Shown here piece after piece: positions 7,042-15,560 of a stretch of DNA of 29,848 nt. The notes beneath the pieces are model-generated. The model saw nothing but the letters and a program-made list of their open reading frames with translations, had not been told where the DNA came from and did not search any database. The position numbers and the translations under genes are program-made. Where the stretch lies: NCBI GenBank assembly GCA_023424995.1, contig JAFADH010000040.1, forward strand, positions 1 to 29,848, given 5' to 3'. The stretch comes from Bacillota bacterium. Lineage in GTDB: Bacteria > Bacillota > Clostridia > Lachnospirales > Lachnospiraceae. Each line of letters begins with the position of its first letter. Within the stretch, counting starts at the first letter, position 1.

Positions 7042-8940
7042 TTATTCATTACTTTTCTGCTTTTCATAGTTATACTGGGTAAGGTATACCAGTAATACAG
7101 AAACATCTGCCGGAGACACCCCTGAGATTCGTGATGCCTGTCCGATTGATACAGGCTTGAATTTCATCAGCTTCTGCCTTGCTTCGATGCGAAGGCTCGG
7201 TACTTTCATATAATCGATTTCACCCGGAATTAACCTGTTTTCCAGTTTTCTAAACTGCTCTATCTGCCTTAATTGTCGTTTGATATACCCATCATATTTT
7301 ATATTGATATTAATCTGCTCAATTACAGCTTCCGACAATTTTACACGTTCTTTATCGATTGGCTCTAATAATTCATAAGATAATTCCGGTCTTCGGATCA
7401 ATTCAGCAAGAGTCGCTGCCGTATTGAGGATCGAACTATCATTATTCTCCAAAAGCTCCTGAACCTCCTTTGCAGCACCTATTACCGTAGATTCCATTCG
7501 ATGTACCTCAGAATCAATCTCCTCTATTTTTTTTAATAGCTGAAGATATCGTTCTTCTTCGATCAATCCGACTTCATAACCCTTCTTTGTAAGTCGGATA
7601 TCTGCGTTATCCTGTCTTAGCAGCAACCGGTATTCTGCCCTGGAAGTCATCATCCGGTACGGCTCCAGTGTTTCCTTGGTTACCAGATCATCAATCAATA
7701 CTCCGATATATGCTTCTGAACGGTCAAGAATAAGAGGTTCCCTTCCCAGTATCTTCATAGCAGCATTGATACCCGCAATCAAACCCTGTGCAGCCGCTTC
7801 TTCATATCCTGAGCTTCCGTTAAACTGGCCTCCTGCATATAGACCCTCCACCTTCTTAAATTCAAGTGAAGGCTTTAATTGCAGGGGATTAATACAATCG
7901 TATTCAATTGCATAAGCGTTACGGATAATATTCGCATTCTCCAGTCCCGGTACGGACCGGTACATCTGATATTGTACATCCTCCGGCAGGGAGCTTGACA
8001 TTCCGGCAATATACATCTCATTGGTCCCAAGACCTTCCGGTTCAATGAAAACCTGATGTCTGTCCTTATCCGCAAACTTAACTATCTTATCCTCTATAGA
8101 GGGACAATATCTCGGTCCGGTTCCTTTGATATCCCCGCTGTACAAGGGAGAACGCTCAATATTGGCCCGTATAATATCATGTGTTTTTTCATTGGTATAT
8201 GTAAGCCAGCAGGTGATCTGTTCCTTCTTCAATTCCTCCGGCTTTGTTGTAAAAGAAAAGGGAATCACCTTCTCATCTCCAAACTGTTCCTCCATCTTGG
8301 AGAAATCGATGGACCGTCCGTCAATTCGTGCCGGAGTTCCCGTCTTAAACCGGTACATCTCGATGCCGAGTTCCTTCAGTGAAGCCGTAAGATGTGTTGC
8401 GGCCTGCAAGCCGTTGGGTCCCGTCAGGGTTACTGTCTCACCATAGATGCATCTGGCATTCAGATAGGTCCCTGTACATAAAATAACAGCCTTACAGGGA
8501 TAGATAGCCTGAGAATATGTTTTAACTCCGGTCACTCTGTCCTCCTGCGTAAGGATATCTGTTACCTCACCCTGCTTAATCGTAATATTAGGCGTATTCT
8601 CAAGTACTCTGCGCATTGATTTTGAATATTCCTGTTTATCTGCCTGGGCACGAAGGGAATGTACTGCCGGCCCCTTTGATACATTCAGCATCTTTGACTG
8701 AATATAGGTTTTATCAATATTCTTACCCATCTCCCCGCCAAGTGCGTCGATCTCCCGTACCAGGTGTCCCTTGGAGGTGCCTCCAATATTCGGATTACAG
8801 GGCATCATAGCTATACTGTCCACGCTGACAGTAAATAACAATGTCTTTAAGGATAATCTCGCACAGGCCAAGGCTGCTTCGCAGCCGGCATGTCCTGCTC
8901 CTACGACTACCACATCATAGCTTTCATATCTATATGACAT
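7042..8940 (-). CDS. mnmG: tRNA uridine-5-carboxymethylaminomethyl modification enzyme MnmG (GidA)
   Basis: A 632-residue FAD protein. With MnmE it installs the (carboxymethyl)aminomethyl group at C5 of wobble U34 in certain tRNAs, using methylene-tetrahydrofolate, FAD and NADH. The N-terminal Rossmann motif GAGHAGCEAA (14-23) and the family blocks MMPCNPNIGGTSKGHLVREID (46-66), GPRYCPSIEDK and GLYAGGQFNGSSGYEEAAAQG are intact. C-terminal helices include PADVSVLLVYL, part of the MnmE and tRNA binding end. Length is normal. It lies 68 bp downstream of mnmE and is likely cotranscribed. The ribosome binding site is weak (TTGGGA), but the domain starts immediately, so the start is secure. Confidence 0.97.
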   Translation of the reverse strand: MSYRYESYDVVVVGAGHAGCEAALACARLSLKTLLFTVSVDSIAMMPCNPNIGGTSKGHLVREIDALGGEMGKNIDKTYIQSKMLNVSKGPAVHSLRAQADKQEYSKSMRRVLENTPNITIKQGEVTDILTQEDRVTGVKTYSQAIYPCKAVILCTGTYLNARCIYGETVTLTGPNGLQAATHLTASLKELGIEMYRFKTGTPARIDGRSIDFSKMEEQFGDEKVIPFSFTTKPEELKKEQITCWLTYTNEKTHDIIRANIERSPLYSGDIKGTGPRYCPSIEDKIVKFADKDRHQVFIEPEGLGTNEMYIAGMSSSLPEDVQYQMYRSVPGLENANIIRNAYAIEYDCINPLQLKPSLEFKKVEGLYAGGQFNGSSGYEEAAAQGLIAGINAAMKILGREPLILDRSEAYIGVLIDDLVTKETLEPYRMMTSRAEYRLLLRQDNADIRLTKKGYEVGLIEEERYLQLLKKIEEIDSEVHRMESTVIGAAKEVQELLENNDSSILNTAATLAELIRRPELSYELLEPIDKERVKLSEAVIEQININIKYDGYIKRQLRQIEQFRKLENRLIPGEIDYMKVPSLRIEARQKLMKFKPVSIGQASRISGVSPADVSVLLVYLTQYNYEKQKSNE

Positions 8941-9008
8941 ATGAATCCCAAGCCTTTCATTTAATCAGCATTTGCCAATACAAACCTTCCGTCTTCCTCA
9001 GAATCTCT

Positions 9009-10385
9009 TTATTTTCCCATGCAGAATTCTCTGAATATCATATTGACCAGGTCTTCTTCCACGTTCTCTCCTATAATTCTCCCCAATGCTTCATAAGCAC
9101 TCATCAGATCTATGGAATAAAAATCCTCCGGCATTCCGGCTTCTATACTCTGCTTTACCAGTCTTAAGCTATTAAGTGCATCCATAAAAGCTTCCCTTTG
9201 TCTGTCATTGGTTATATAGATTTCTTCATTAAAGGAAAGCTCTCCTTCAAAAAACATATCCTTAATGGTTTTTTCCATCTCCTCCAGGCCTGTATTCTCT
9301 TTTATAGACACACAGATGACCGGTTTTGATGTTCTATTCCTTATATCCTGTATGGTTATCTTTGGCTCCAGATCGGATTTATTTAATAATAAAATTGCTT
9401 TTTTATCCTTAATTAAATCCAATATTGTAACATCGTTATCATCTATTAAAGTTGATGAATCCAGTACATATATAATCAAATCGGCATTTCCGGCCATCTT
9501 TACGGCCTTTTCGACACCCATTCGCTCTATTATATCCCCGGTATCCCTGATACCTGCGGTATCTATCACATTCAACACAATTCCGTTCAGATGGATTGTC
9601 TCTTCCAGAGTATCCCTGGTTGTTCCGGCAATATCCGTAACGATTGCCCTTTCTTCTCCGGCTAACAAGTTTAAAAGACTTGATTTTCCGGCATTCGGTT
9701 TACCGATAATTACGGTTTTTATTCCTTCTTTAATAATTTTACCATTTTTTGATTCACGAATCAATGAGTCCAGCTGATTACATTCATTTGCCAGATGTAC
9801 CAAAAGCTTCTCATTAAAGCCTTCCAGGCTGATATGCTCCGGATCATCCAGGGCTGCTTCTATGAATGCCATATCACGAAGAATATTCTCTCTTAATTCC
9901 CTAATCAATGACAATACATTGCCCCTCAGCTGATTTAAGGAATTCTTAAGAGCAAATTCATTCTTAGCATGGATTATATCACTCACTGCCTCCGCTTGTG
10001 ACAGGTCTATCCTGCCGTTAAGGAATGCCCTCTTCGTAAACTCCCCTGGCTCTGCAATTCTTGCTCCGTGCTTTAATACTGTCTCCAGTACCTTACGGGT
10101 AACAACAATTCCCCCGTGACAATTGATCTCTACAGTATCCTCTCTTGTATAAGATGCCGGCGCTTTCATAACAGCGACCATTACTTCATCAATTATCCGG
10201 CCTTCGTCAGCGATAAAGCCGTAATGAAGGGTATGGCTTTTTTCTTTTGATAATAATTTGGTACCTGACTTTGACCGATAAATGCGGTCTATCACCACCA
10301 GCGCCTGATCACCGCTGATTCTGACTATACTTATTCCTGCATTACTAAGTCCGGTTGCTATAGCTGCTATCGTATCCGTATTCAT
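9009..10385 (-). CDS. mnmE: tRNA modification GTPase MnmE (TrmE)
   Basis: A 458-residue GTPase, partner of MnmG in wobble uridine modification. The N-terminal tetrahydrofolate-binding domain spans about 1-115, including DTIAAIAT and INCHGG. A helical domain surrounds the G domain, which has G1 GKPNAGKS (228-235), G2 GTTRDT (254-259), G3 DTAG (275-278) and G4 NKSD. The C-terminus FREFCMGK holds the conserved catalytic cysteine in the C-x-GK motif. The start has GGAGGG just upstream. The gene sits between jag and mnmG, as in most Firmicutes. A strong hairpin (10425-10464) separates it from jag. Confidence 0.97.
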   Translation of the reverse strand: MNTDTIAAIATGLSNAGISIVRISGDQALVVIDRIYRSKSGTKLLSKEKSHTLHYGFIADEGRIIDEVMVAVMKAPASYTREDTVEINCHGGIVVTRKVLETVLKHGARIAEPGEFTKRAFLNGRIDLSQAEAVSDIIHAKNEFALKNSLNQLRGNVLSLIRELRENILRDMAFIEAALDDPEHISLEGFNEKLLVHLANECNQLDSLIRESKNGKIIKEGIKTVIIGKPNAGKSSLLNLLAGEERAIVTDIAGTTRDTLEETIHLNGIVLNVIDTAGIRDTGDIIERMGVEKAVKMAGNADLIIYVLDSSTLIDDNDVTILDLIKDKKAILLLNKSDLEPKITIQDIRNRTSKPVICVSIKENTGLEEMEKTIKDMFFEGELSFNEEIYITNDRQREAFMDALNSLRLVKQSIEAGMPEDFYSIDLMSAYEALGRIIGENVEEDLVNMIFREFCMGK

Positions 10386-10424
10386 ACCATCCCTCCATAT
10401 CTGCCGCTATATTTTAACATTCAA

Positions 10425-10464
10425 TAAGGTGTCTTAAAGTATGAACAACTTTTAAGACACCTTA
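10425..10464 (-). terminator. Hairpin between jag and mnmE
   Basis: A perfect 14-bp stem TAAGGTGTCTTAAA / TTTAAGACACCTTA with a 12-nt loop. In the leftward direction it is followed only by moderately U-rich sequence (TTGAATGTTAAAAT), so it may be a weak terminator, an attenuator between jag and mnmE, or an mRNA processing or stability hairpin. Confidence 0.55.
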
Positions 10465-10521
10465 CATTAACTACCTTACATTCAGCATATATTGCACGAA
10501 AAACCTTTCCTGCGGAAGCAT

Positions 10522-11358
10522 CTACTGTTCTTGTACCGGCTGCTCCTTCTTTTCTTTGCTTTCCTTATACTTTTCGTAATCTTTCTTATAATCCGTACTA
10601 TAATTCTTATTATAGCCGCTATTACTTGTATTAAAAGGCTTCTTATAATTCTTATTGGTTACTGCGCTGTTCTTTCCAAAATCCTTGCGGTATCCGCCGC
10701 CCTGCTTGTTATTATTGTACTTCTTGTCCAATACGCCCTTTTTAATATTAATAACAACACGGCGGTATGGTTCTTCCCCTTCGGAATAGGTCTCCACAAA
10801 TTTATCATTCTGCAGTGCGGAATGGATGATTCTTCTTTCATAAGGATTCATCGGCTCCAGAGATACCGGCTTTCTTGTCCTCTTAACCTTGAACGCAATG
10901 TTCTTAGCAAGATTTTCTAACGTTTCTTTTCTTCTCGCCCGGTAATTCTCCGTATCCAGCTTAACCTTAATATAATTCTCACTATTCTTATTCACAACCA
11001 GACTGATAAGATATTGAAGGGAATCCAGGGTCTGTCCTCTTTTTCCGATAAGAACACCCATCTCATCCCCGTCTACATTAATTTCGATAGAGGAATTATC
11101 CTGGTCATAGATAACTTCGCTGTCAGCCTTAATTCCCATGGCATGGAAAACATCATCCAGAAATTTCTTGGTTACCCCTTCTGTGGTAAGCTTAATTCTT
11201 GCCCTTATTCTGGCCGGCTTTTTATTCATTCCTAAAAAACCGCTGGATTCCTTTTCTATTACTTCATATTCCATATTGTCTGTATTAGCACCTAATTCAA
11301 GCATTGCATTAGTTATCGCTTCATCAACCGTCTTACCGGTTACCTCTTTCCACTCCAT
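10522..11358 (-). CDS. jag: RNA-binding protein Jag (KhpB/EloR)
   Basis: A 278-residue protein with the Jag layout: Jag-N domain (1-52, with SSGFLGMNKKPARI), type II KH domain with GKRGQT at 105-110, and R3H domain at about 150-206 (PYERRIIHSAL). In other Firmicutes it pairs with KhpA, binds RNA and influences cell elongation. Residues about 211-278 are a low-complexity tail rich in Asn, Lys, Tyr and Gly that ends in Lys/Glu/Gln. It starts 2 bp after yidC, so the two are translationally coupled; this yidC-jag pairing is typical. Start ATG follows directly. Confidence 0.95.
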   Translation of the reverse strand: MEWKEVTGKTVDEAITNAMLELGANTDNMEYEVIEKESSGFLGMNKKPARIRARIKLTTEGVTKKFLDDVFHAMGIKADSEVIYDQDNSSIEINVDGDEMGVLIGKRGQTLDSLQYLISLVVNKNSENYIKVKLDTENYRARRKETLENLAKNIAFKVKRTRKPVSLEPMNPYERRIIHSALQNDKFVETYSEGEEPYRRVVINIKKGVLDKKYNNNKQGGGYRKDFGKNSAVTNKNYKKPFNTSNSGYNKNYSTDYKKDYEKYKESKEKKEQPVQEQ

Positions 11359-11360
11359 AA

Positions 11361-12629
11361 TTATTTATCCCCCTTTTCGTTTTTATTCTTAAGAAGGTTT
11401 GCTATATCTGAAATACTCCTTGCATTAGAGGATGAAGAGGACTTCGCCGTATTGCCTGCCGCAGGCTTAATCTCTGCTGCCTCTTCTACGTCCGCGCTGT
11501 TATTCTTCTCTGTATTCTCCGTAACAGTGCCTCCGATATTCTTTGTCTGCTTCTTTGCTAAATCTGACATAGAGATTCCCTTGGATTCCAGATAAGCGTT
11601 CTTTTTCTTCTTCTTTTCCAGATTCTTAGCAATCAGGTCATTTACATCAACACGATCCATGTACATATTAATAAAGAACTGCTGAATAATCGCAATCATA
11701 CTTGAAGCTATCCAGTAGATACCGACACCGATCGGGAAAGAGATACAGAAGAATGCCGACATTAAAGGCATAACTACATTCATGGAACCCATGGCTGCAG
11801 CTGCCGGATTGTCCTTGTTCGCATCTTTATTCTTTACCTGCATCTGCTTGCTCTGGATAAACTGTAATCCACCTGCAAGTATCGGAACCAGTATAGCCGG
11901 ACTTAATCGGAAACCTGGTGCATTTGCAATATTTAAACCAAGGAAGGTATTTATATTTGCAATCTTATTAATAGAATCAGCTACTGTTAAGGTTCCGCTG
12001 GCCGCATGTGCCTGTATATCAGGAAAACTGGAAGCAAAAGCAACCCAGGTATCCTGATTAAAGTGCTTTAATACATCGATTATATTCGTTGTTATGGTAA
12101 GATCTTCAGGAATCTTAACTGTTCTTAATGTCTCAGCCAGGGTGGTTAACAAGGTCGGATAATCACCGACTGTTGTTATCTGAGCGGCAATTCCCTCATA
12201 TAAATCATACACCTGGGTAACATATGCCGGTATATTATTAATAACTGCATATAAAGCAAACATAATCGGCAGTGTAATTAGCAAAGGTAAACATCCGGCG
12301 GTAGGATTCGCACCGTATTTCTGGTATACTGCCTGAGTCTCAGCCTGCTGCTTCTGCATGGAAACCTGATCCTTCTTGCCCTTGTATTTCGCCTGAATCT
12401 TTTGAAGTTCAGGATTCATTACGGACGACATCTTGGTAAACTTCTGCTGCTTCATGGTTAACGGCAGCATCAGAGTCCTTACGAAAAAAGTAAATATAAT
12501 AATAGATAAACCAATATTCTGAATACCGAACAGATTAAAAAATTCATAAATGGCATTCATAATCAAACCAAGTACGGATGCAACCGGCTCAAGCCATCCG
12601 GCAGATTTTGTCAATATTGTAACCACCAA
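11361..12629 (-). CDS. yidC: Membrane protein insertase YidC/OxaA
   Basis: A 422-residue insertase of the Oxa1/YidC family that inserts and folds membrane proteins, alone or with SecYEG. Visible are an N-terminal membrane segment with the conserved groove arginine R51 (IIIFTFFVRTLMLPLTMKQ), the cytoplasmic coiled-coil hairpin (about 58-106), and the block TAGCLPLLITLPIMFALYAV. No lipobox cysteine is present at the N-terminus. An extra-cytoplasmic insert of more than 100 residues lies between the membrane segments (about 130-245). The C-terminal tail (about 345-422) is charged and Ser/Asn-rich. The start is TTG: GGAGG (12638-12642) lies 8 nt before it; a GTG one codon later is possible. Upstream of jag. 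Confidence 0.95.
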   Translation of the reverse strand: MVVTILTKSAGWLEPVASVLGLIMNAIYEFFNLFGIQNIGLSIIIFTFFVRTLMLPLTMKQQKFTKMSSVMNPELQKIQAKYKGKKDQVSMQKQQAETQAVYQKYGANPTAGCLPLLITLPIMFALYAVINNIPAYVTQVYDLYEGIAAQITTVGDYPTLLTTLAETLRTVKIPEDLTITTNIIDVLKHFNQDTWVAFASSFPDIQAHAASGTLTVADSINKIANINTFLGLNIANAPGFRLSPAILVPILAGGLQFIQSKQMQVKNKDANKDNPAAAAMGSMNVVMPLMSAFFCISFPIGVGIYWIASSMIAIIQQFFINMYMDRVDVNDLIAKNLEKKKKKNAYLESKGISMSDLAKKQTKNIGGTVTENTEKNNSADVEEAAEIKPAAGNTAKSSSSSNARSISDIANLLKNKNEKGDK

Positions 12630-12693
12630 TTATTTTTCCTCCTTAGAGCTGTTATCTTTACATCATAGATAACATCCGTTGTTCTCAGATGAC

Positions 12694-12912
12694 CTACGGA
12701 ACAGGATCATACCCTCCCTTATGAAAGGGATGGCATCTTAATACTCTCCTAACAGCTAAATATGTTCCCTTGAGAGCTCCATACTTTTCCAATGCTTCTA
12801 AAGCATATAAAGAACAGGTAGGCGTATAGATACAGCTTGGATATCTTTTCATCGGCGATATATACTTTTGATAACACTTTATCATAAATATAATAATTTT
12901 CTTAATGATCAC
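12694..12912 (-). CDS. yidD: Membrane protein insertion efficiency factor YidD
   Basis: A 72-residue member of the YidD family, small membrane-associated proteins encoded between rnpA and yidC. Conserved features are KCYQKYISP (12-20), the cysteine-containing block CIYTPTCSLYALEAL, and CHPFHKGGYDPVP at the end. The start is GTG (12912), with AGGGG about 8 nt upstream; the next in-frame ATG would remove most of the N-terminal amphipathic helix. It lies 34 bp after rnpA and is surely in the same operon. Confidence 0.95.
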   Translation of the reverse strand: MIIKKIIIFMIKCYQKYISPMKRYPSCIYTPTCSLYALEALEKYGALKGTYLAVRRVLRCHPFHKGGYDPVP

Positions 12913-12946
12913 GTCTATACCCCTACAAATATTCTCTCTGTAAATA

Positions 12947-13297
12947 TCAGATTATACTCGTATCTTTTCCAATTTTATGAAGCTTAATCAGGTGTAATAA
13001 TGCACTCTCAATTTCACTATAGTCTTTTTCTCCGGCCCCTGCTCTGGCCACTACAATAATATCTAATCCAATCTTTATGCTATCCTCGGACAGTCGATAG
13101 CTTTCTCTGATCAATCTGGTTACCCTGTGTCTTATAACACTGTTCCCAACTTTCTTACTAACCGATATTCCAAGTCGGTTACTGCCTAATTCATTCCTTT
13201 TAACATACATAATCAAATATTTATTCGCTAATGATTTTCCGGTACCATATATTAATTTAAAATCCTTGTTGTCCTTTAAGGACTCGGTATACTTCAT
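12947..13297 (-). CDS. rnpA: Ribonuclease P protein component
   Basis: A 116-residue basic protein, the protein subunit of RNase P, which helps the catalytic RNA remove tRNA 5' leaders. The RNR signature is clear at about 40-68: NRLGISVSKKVGNSVIRHRV followed by TRLIRESYR. The N-terminus (MKYTESLKDNKDF) is typical. It is the second gene after rpmH; an 88-bp spacer with a strong hairpin (13330-13375) separates them. Confidence 0.97.
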   Translation of the reverse strand: MKYTESLKDNKDFKLIYGTGKSLANKYLIMYVKRNELGSNRLGISVSKKVGNSVIRHRVTRLIRESYRLSEDSIKIGLDIIVVARAGAGEKDYSEIESALLHLIKLHKIGKDTSII

Positions 13298-13329
13298 TGT
13301 AATAAACCTTTTCGATATAATAATTAAAT

Positions 13330-13375
13330 TACAAGTGAATTACCGAAATAATCATTTCGAAATAATTCACTTGTA
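13330..13375 (-). terminator. Hairpin between rpmH and rnpA (likely attenuator)
   Basis: A perfect 13-bp stem (13330-13342 with 13363-13375), extended internally by GAAAT/ATTTC. Leftwards it is followed by AATTTAATTATTATAT. This is consistent with partial termination, which would give much more rpmH than rnpA product, as is needed for a ribosomal protein compared with RNase P protein (inference). Confidence 0.7.
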
Positions 13376-13385
13376 TCATTGCGAC

Positions 13386-13520
13386 CTATGCAGATAATTT
13401 CTTTCTTCCTTTTGCTCTTCTGGCTGATAATACTTTTCTGCCACCTGCTGTAGCCATTCTTGCTCTAAAGCCATGTACCCTAGAGTGTGATCTTTTTTTC
13501 GGTTGGAATGTCATTTTCAT
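13386..13520 (-). CDS. rpmH: 50S ribosomal protein L34
   Basis: A 44-residue protein, MKMTFQPKKRSHSRVHGFRA then RMATAGGRKVLSARRAKGRKKLSA in outline, which is a complete and typical L34. The stop is TAG at 13386-13388. The start ATG at 13520 has AGGAGGTG about 8 nt upstream. It is the first gene of the leftward arm from the origin and has a consensus promoter at 13607-13635. Confidence 0.98.
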   Translation of the reverse strand: MKMTFQPKKRSHSRVHGFRARMATAGGRKVLSARRAKGRKKLSA

Positions 13521-13606
13521 TGTTCTGCACCTCCTTCAAATAAACCGTGCATATTCATAAGCGAACTTCATCTATTATATTTTTTGTATTTTGGAATATC
13601 ATGTCT

Positions 13607-13635
13607 ATTATATGCGCAAACCCTTGATACGTCAA
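13607..13635 (-). promoter_or_regulatory. Sigma-A promoter of rpmH-rnpA-yidD
   Basis: On the minus strand, TTGACG (13635-13630), a 17-bp spacer and TATAAT (13612-13607). This is one mismatch from the consensus at ideal spacing. The transcript would start near 13600, giving a leader of about 80 nt before rpmH. Confidence 0.85.
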
Positions 13636-13716
13636 GTAAATCTTTTGTCCAAGCAGTATAATAAGCCCTTCTCAGCCTCTTGGAAAAGTCAATGAAAACA
13701 CATTCTTTCCTTATTA

Positions 13717-13846
13717 ATATACACATTTGTTGATAACTTTTATTCTTATGTGGATAAAATGTGATTTCAATACCGCTTGAGTTTATAATTTTCTGATTCT
13801 ATACACATTTTGGGGCTTGTGATTAATGTCAATTTCTTTATCCACG
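13717..13846. other. oriC, left part: DnaA-box cluster upstream of dnaA
   Basis: One perfect DnaA box, TGTGGATAA (13749-13757), plus near-matches TGTTGATAA (13728-13736), TTATCCACG (13838-13846), and weaker ATATACACA (13717-13725) and CTATACACA (13799-13807). The rpmH-dnaA gap is the standard place for the first box cluster of bipartite Firmicute origins; it would also permit DnaA autoregulation. The rest of the 425-bp gap (13521-13945) holds the two divergent promoters and no gene. Confidence 0.8.
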
Positions 13847-13887
13847 CTTCCACAAAGGACCCAAAATGAAAGAAAGAGAGATTAACC

Positions 13888-13916
13888 TTGAAAATTTAAT
13901 AAATTTGTTATAAGAT
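13888..13916 (+). promoter_or_regulatory. Possible dnaA promoter
   Basis: TTGAAA (13888-13893), a 17-bp spacer and TAAGAT (13911-13916), ending 29 bp before the dnaA start. The -10 box is imperfect, and an overlapping TATAAG with 15-bp spacing is an alternative. Confidence 0.45.
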
Positions 13917-13945
13917 ATATCTATTGAGTATTAATGGAGGCAACA

Positions 13946-15304
13946 ATGAAGAATTTAATTCAATCCAAATGGGACGATATTTTAAAATATTTAATATCGG
14001 AATATGGTATCACTGACGTATCATATAATACCTGGCTGAAACCGCTCAAGGTATATGATGTGTCAGATCATGTTATCACTATTCTGATTAATGATGAACG
14101 CATTGGTCCTCCTAGCCTTAACGTTATACGTACCAAATATGAACTATTATTAAAGGTTTCCATCGAAGAGATACTGAATGAACCTTATGAGATAAGGTTT
14201 GTCCTTCAAAGCCAGCTGGATTCGGAAAAGCCGGCCATAGAAACGGTAACTTCAAAAAAGAAAAACAACCATAATGGGCCTTCTTTCCTGAATGCCCGTT
14301 ATACTTTTGATACCTTCGTTGTGGGAGGCAATAATGAATTCGCCAGGGCTGCCGCTCTTGCGGTCGCTGAGAATCCCGGTGAGATCTACAATCCTCTCTT
14401 TATCTATGGAGGAGTCGGACTTGGCAAGACCCATCTGATGCATTCCATCGCCAATTTTGTATTAAGCCAGAATCCCGACACGAAAGTTCTTTATGTCACC
14501 AGCGAGAAATTTACCAATGAGCTGATCGATGCCATTCAGAAGAATACCACCAACCAATTCCGGGAGAAGTATCGATCCATCGATATTCTCCTCATTGATG
14601 ATATTCAATTTATTATAGGAAAGGAAAGAACCCAGGAGGAATTTTTCCATACGTTTAATACCCTGCATGAATCAAAACGCCAGATTATCATTTCCAGTGA
14701 CCGCCCTCCCCGTGAGATGCTTACTTTGGAGGACAGGCTCCGGTCCCGCTTTGAGCATGGCCTGCTGGCAGATATCCAATCTCCCGATTATGAAACCAGA
14801 ATGGCGATTCTTCATAAGAAGGAAGAGCTGGACGGTCTTAAAGTAAATGAAGAGGTTCTTGGTTATATAGCAGCCAATATCAAATCCAACATCCGTGAGC
14901 TGGAAGGCGCCTTAACTAAGATCGTTGCATTCTCCAGGTTAAAGAAGAGGGAGCTAAATCTCCTTCTTGCCGAGGAAGCTCTTCAGGATATAATTTCTCC
15001 CAATGAGAAGAAGGTGATTACCGCCGAACTTATTGTGGAGGTAGTTGCAGAGCATTATAACATAACACCTGCAGATATCTATTCCAAGGATAAGAGCCGG
15101 AATGTATCTTATCCAAGGCAGATCGTAATGTATCTGTGCCGCCGCCTGACCGAGATGTCTGTTACGGATATCGGTAAATCCTTAGGAGGAAGAGATCATT
15201 CGACGGTTCTTCACGGACATGAGAAGGTAGCAGGAGATATAAAAAAGGATTCCTCCTTACATAACACTGTTGATGTCTTAATTAAGAAGATTAATCCGGA
15301 ATAG
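13946..15304 (+). CDS. dnaA: Chromosomal replication initiator protein DnaA
   Basis: DnaA binds boxes at oriC, forms an ATP-dependent filament and opens the origin. Domain I spans about 1-80, domain II is short (about 85-110), and the AAA+ domain III has Walker A GGVGLGKTH at 155-163 and Walker B LLIDDIQF. Domain IV carries the DNA-binding motif MSVTDIGKSLGGRDHSTVLH. An in-frame ATG at 13934 lies four codons upstream without a ribosome binding site. The ATG at 13946 has GGAGG five bases before it, so I take 13946 (452 residues). First gene of the rightward arm, with DnaA boxes on both sides. Confidence 0.97.
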   Translation: MKNLIQSKWDDILKYLISEYGITDVSYNTWLKPLKVYDVSDHVITILINDERIGPPSLNVIRTKYELLLKVSIEEILNEPYEIRFVLQSQLDSEKPAIETVTSKKKNNHNGPSFLNARYTFDTFVVGGNNEFARAAALAVAENPGEIYNPLFIYGGVGLGKTHLMHSIANFVLSQNPDTKVLYVTSEKFTNELIDAIQKNTTNQFREKYRSIDILLIDDIQFIIGKERTQEEFFHTFNTLHESKRQIIISSDRPPREMLTLEDRLRSRFEHGLLADIQSPDYETRMAILHKKEELDGLKVNEEVLGYIAANIKSNIRELEGALTKIVAFSRLKKRELNLLLAEEALQDIISPNEKKVITAELIVEVVAEHYNITPADIYSKDKSRNVSYPRQIVMYLCRRLTEMSVTDIGKSLGGRDHSTVLHGHEKVAGDIKKDSSLHNTVDVLIKKINPE

Positions 15305-15318
15305 ATTTAATTTTTACG

Positions 15319-15559
15319 TTGATACAAGGTTGATAGTATGTTGATATCCTGTTTATTGAAAATCTTACATTTTTTTGATGTTTTTATTTTCCTTCTTGTC
15401 CACAGGCAAAATACCTTTAACAAGACTACTTATCAAACACCGGAAGGCTTGATTCTTAAGGGGAAAATACTGATATCAACAAATTCACAGGCTATATTAC
15501 TAAGAATACTAAGAATCTTTTATATATTTATATATTTTCGTGAAGGGAGATTATACACA
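15319..15559. other. oriC, right part: DnaA-box repeats and AT-rich unwinding candidate
   Basis: Just after dnaA, three GTTGATA elements start at 15319, 15329 and 15340, so they are 10-11 bp apart and on the same DNA face; the third reads TGTTGATAT, one mismatch from a box. Further boxes are TTGTCCACA (15396-15404), ATATCAACA (15473-15481) and TTATACACA (15551-15559), which overlaps the dnaN ribosome binding region. Next to them lie a direct 9-bp repeat ACTAAGAAT (15499-15507, 15508-15516) and a nearly pure A/T run (15517-15538), a good candidate for the unwinding element. The repeated TAAGAATAC pattern resembles DnaA-trio sequence (inference). Confidence 0.75.
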
Positions 15560-15560
15560 G

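Noticed and set aside
7676..8446. Several long open frames on the plus strand opposite mnmG
   Set aside because: They lie opposite a well-conserved gene, have no ribosome binding sites and no family resemblance.
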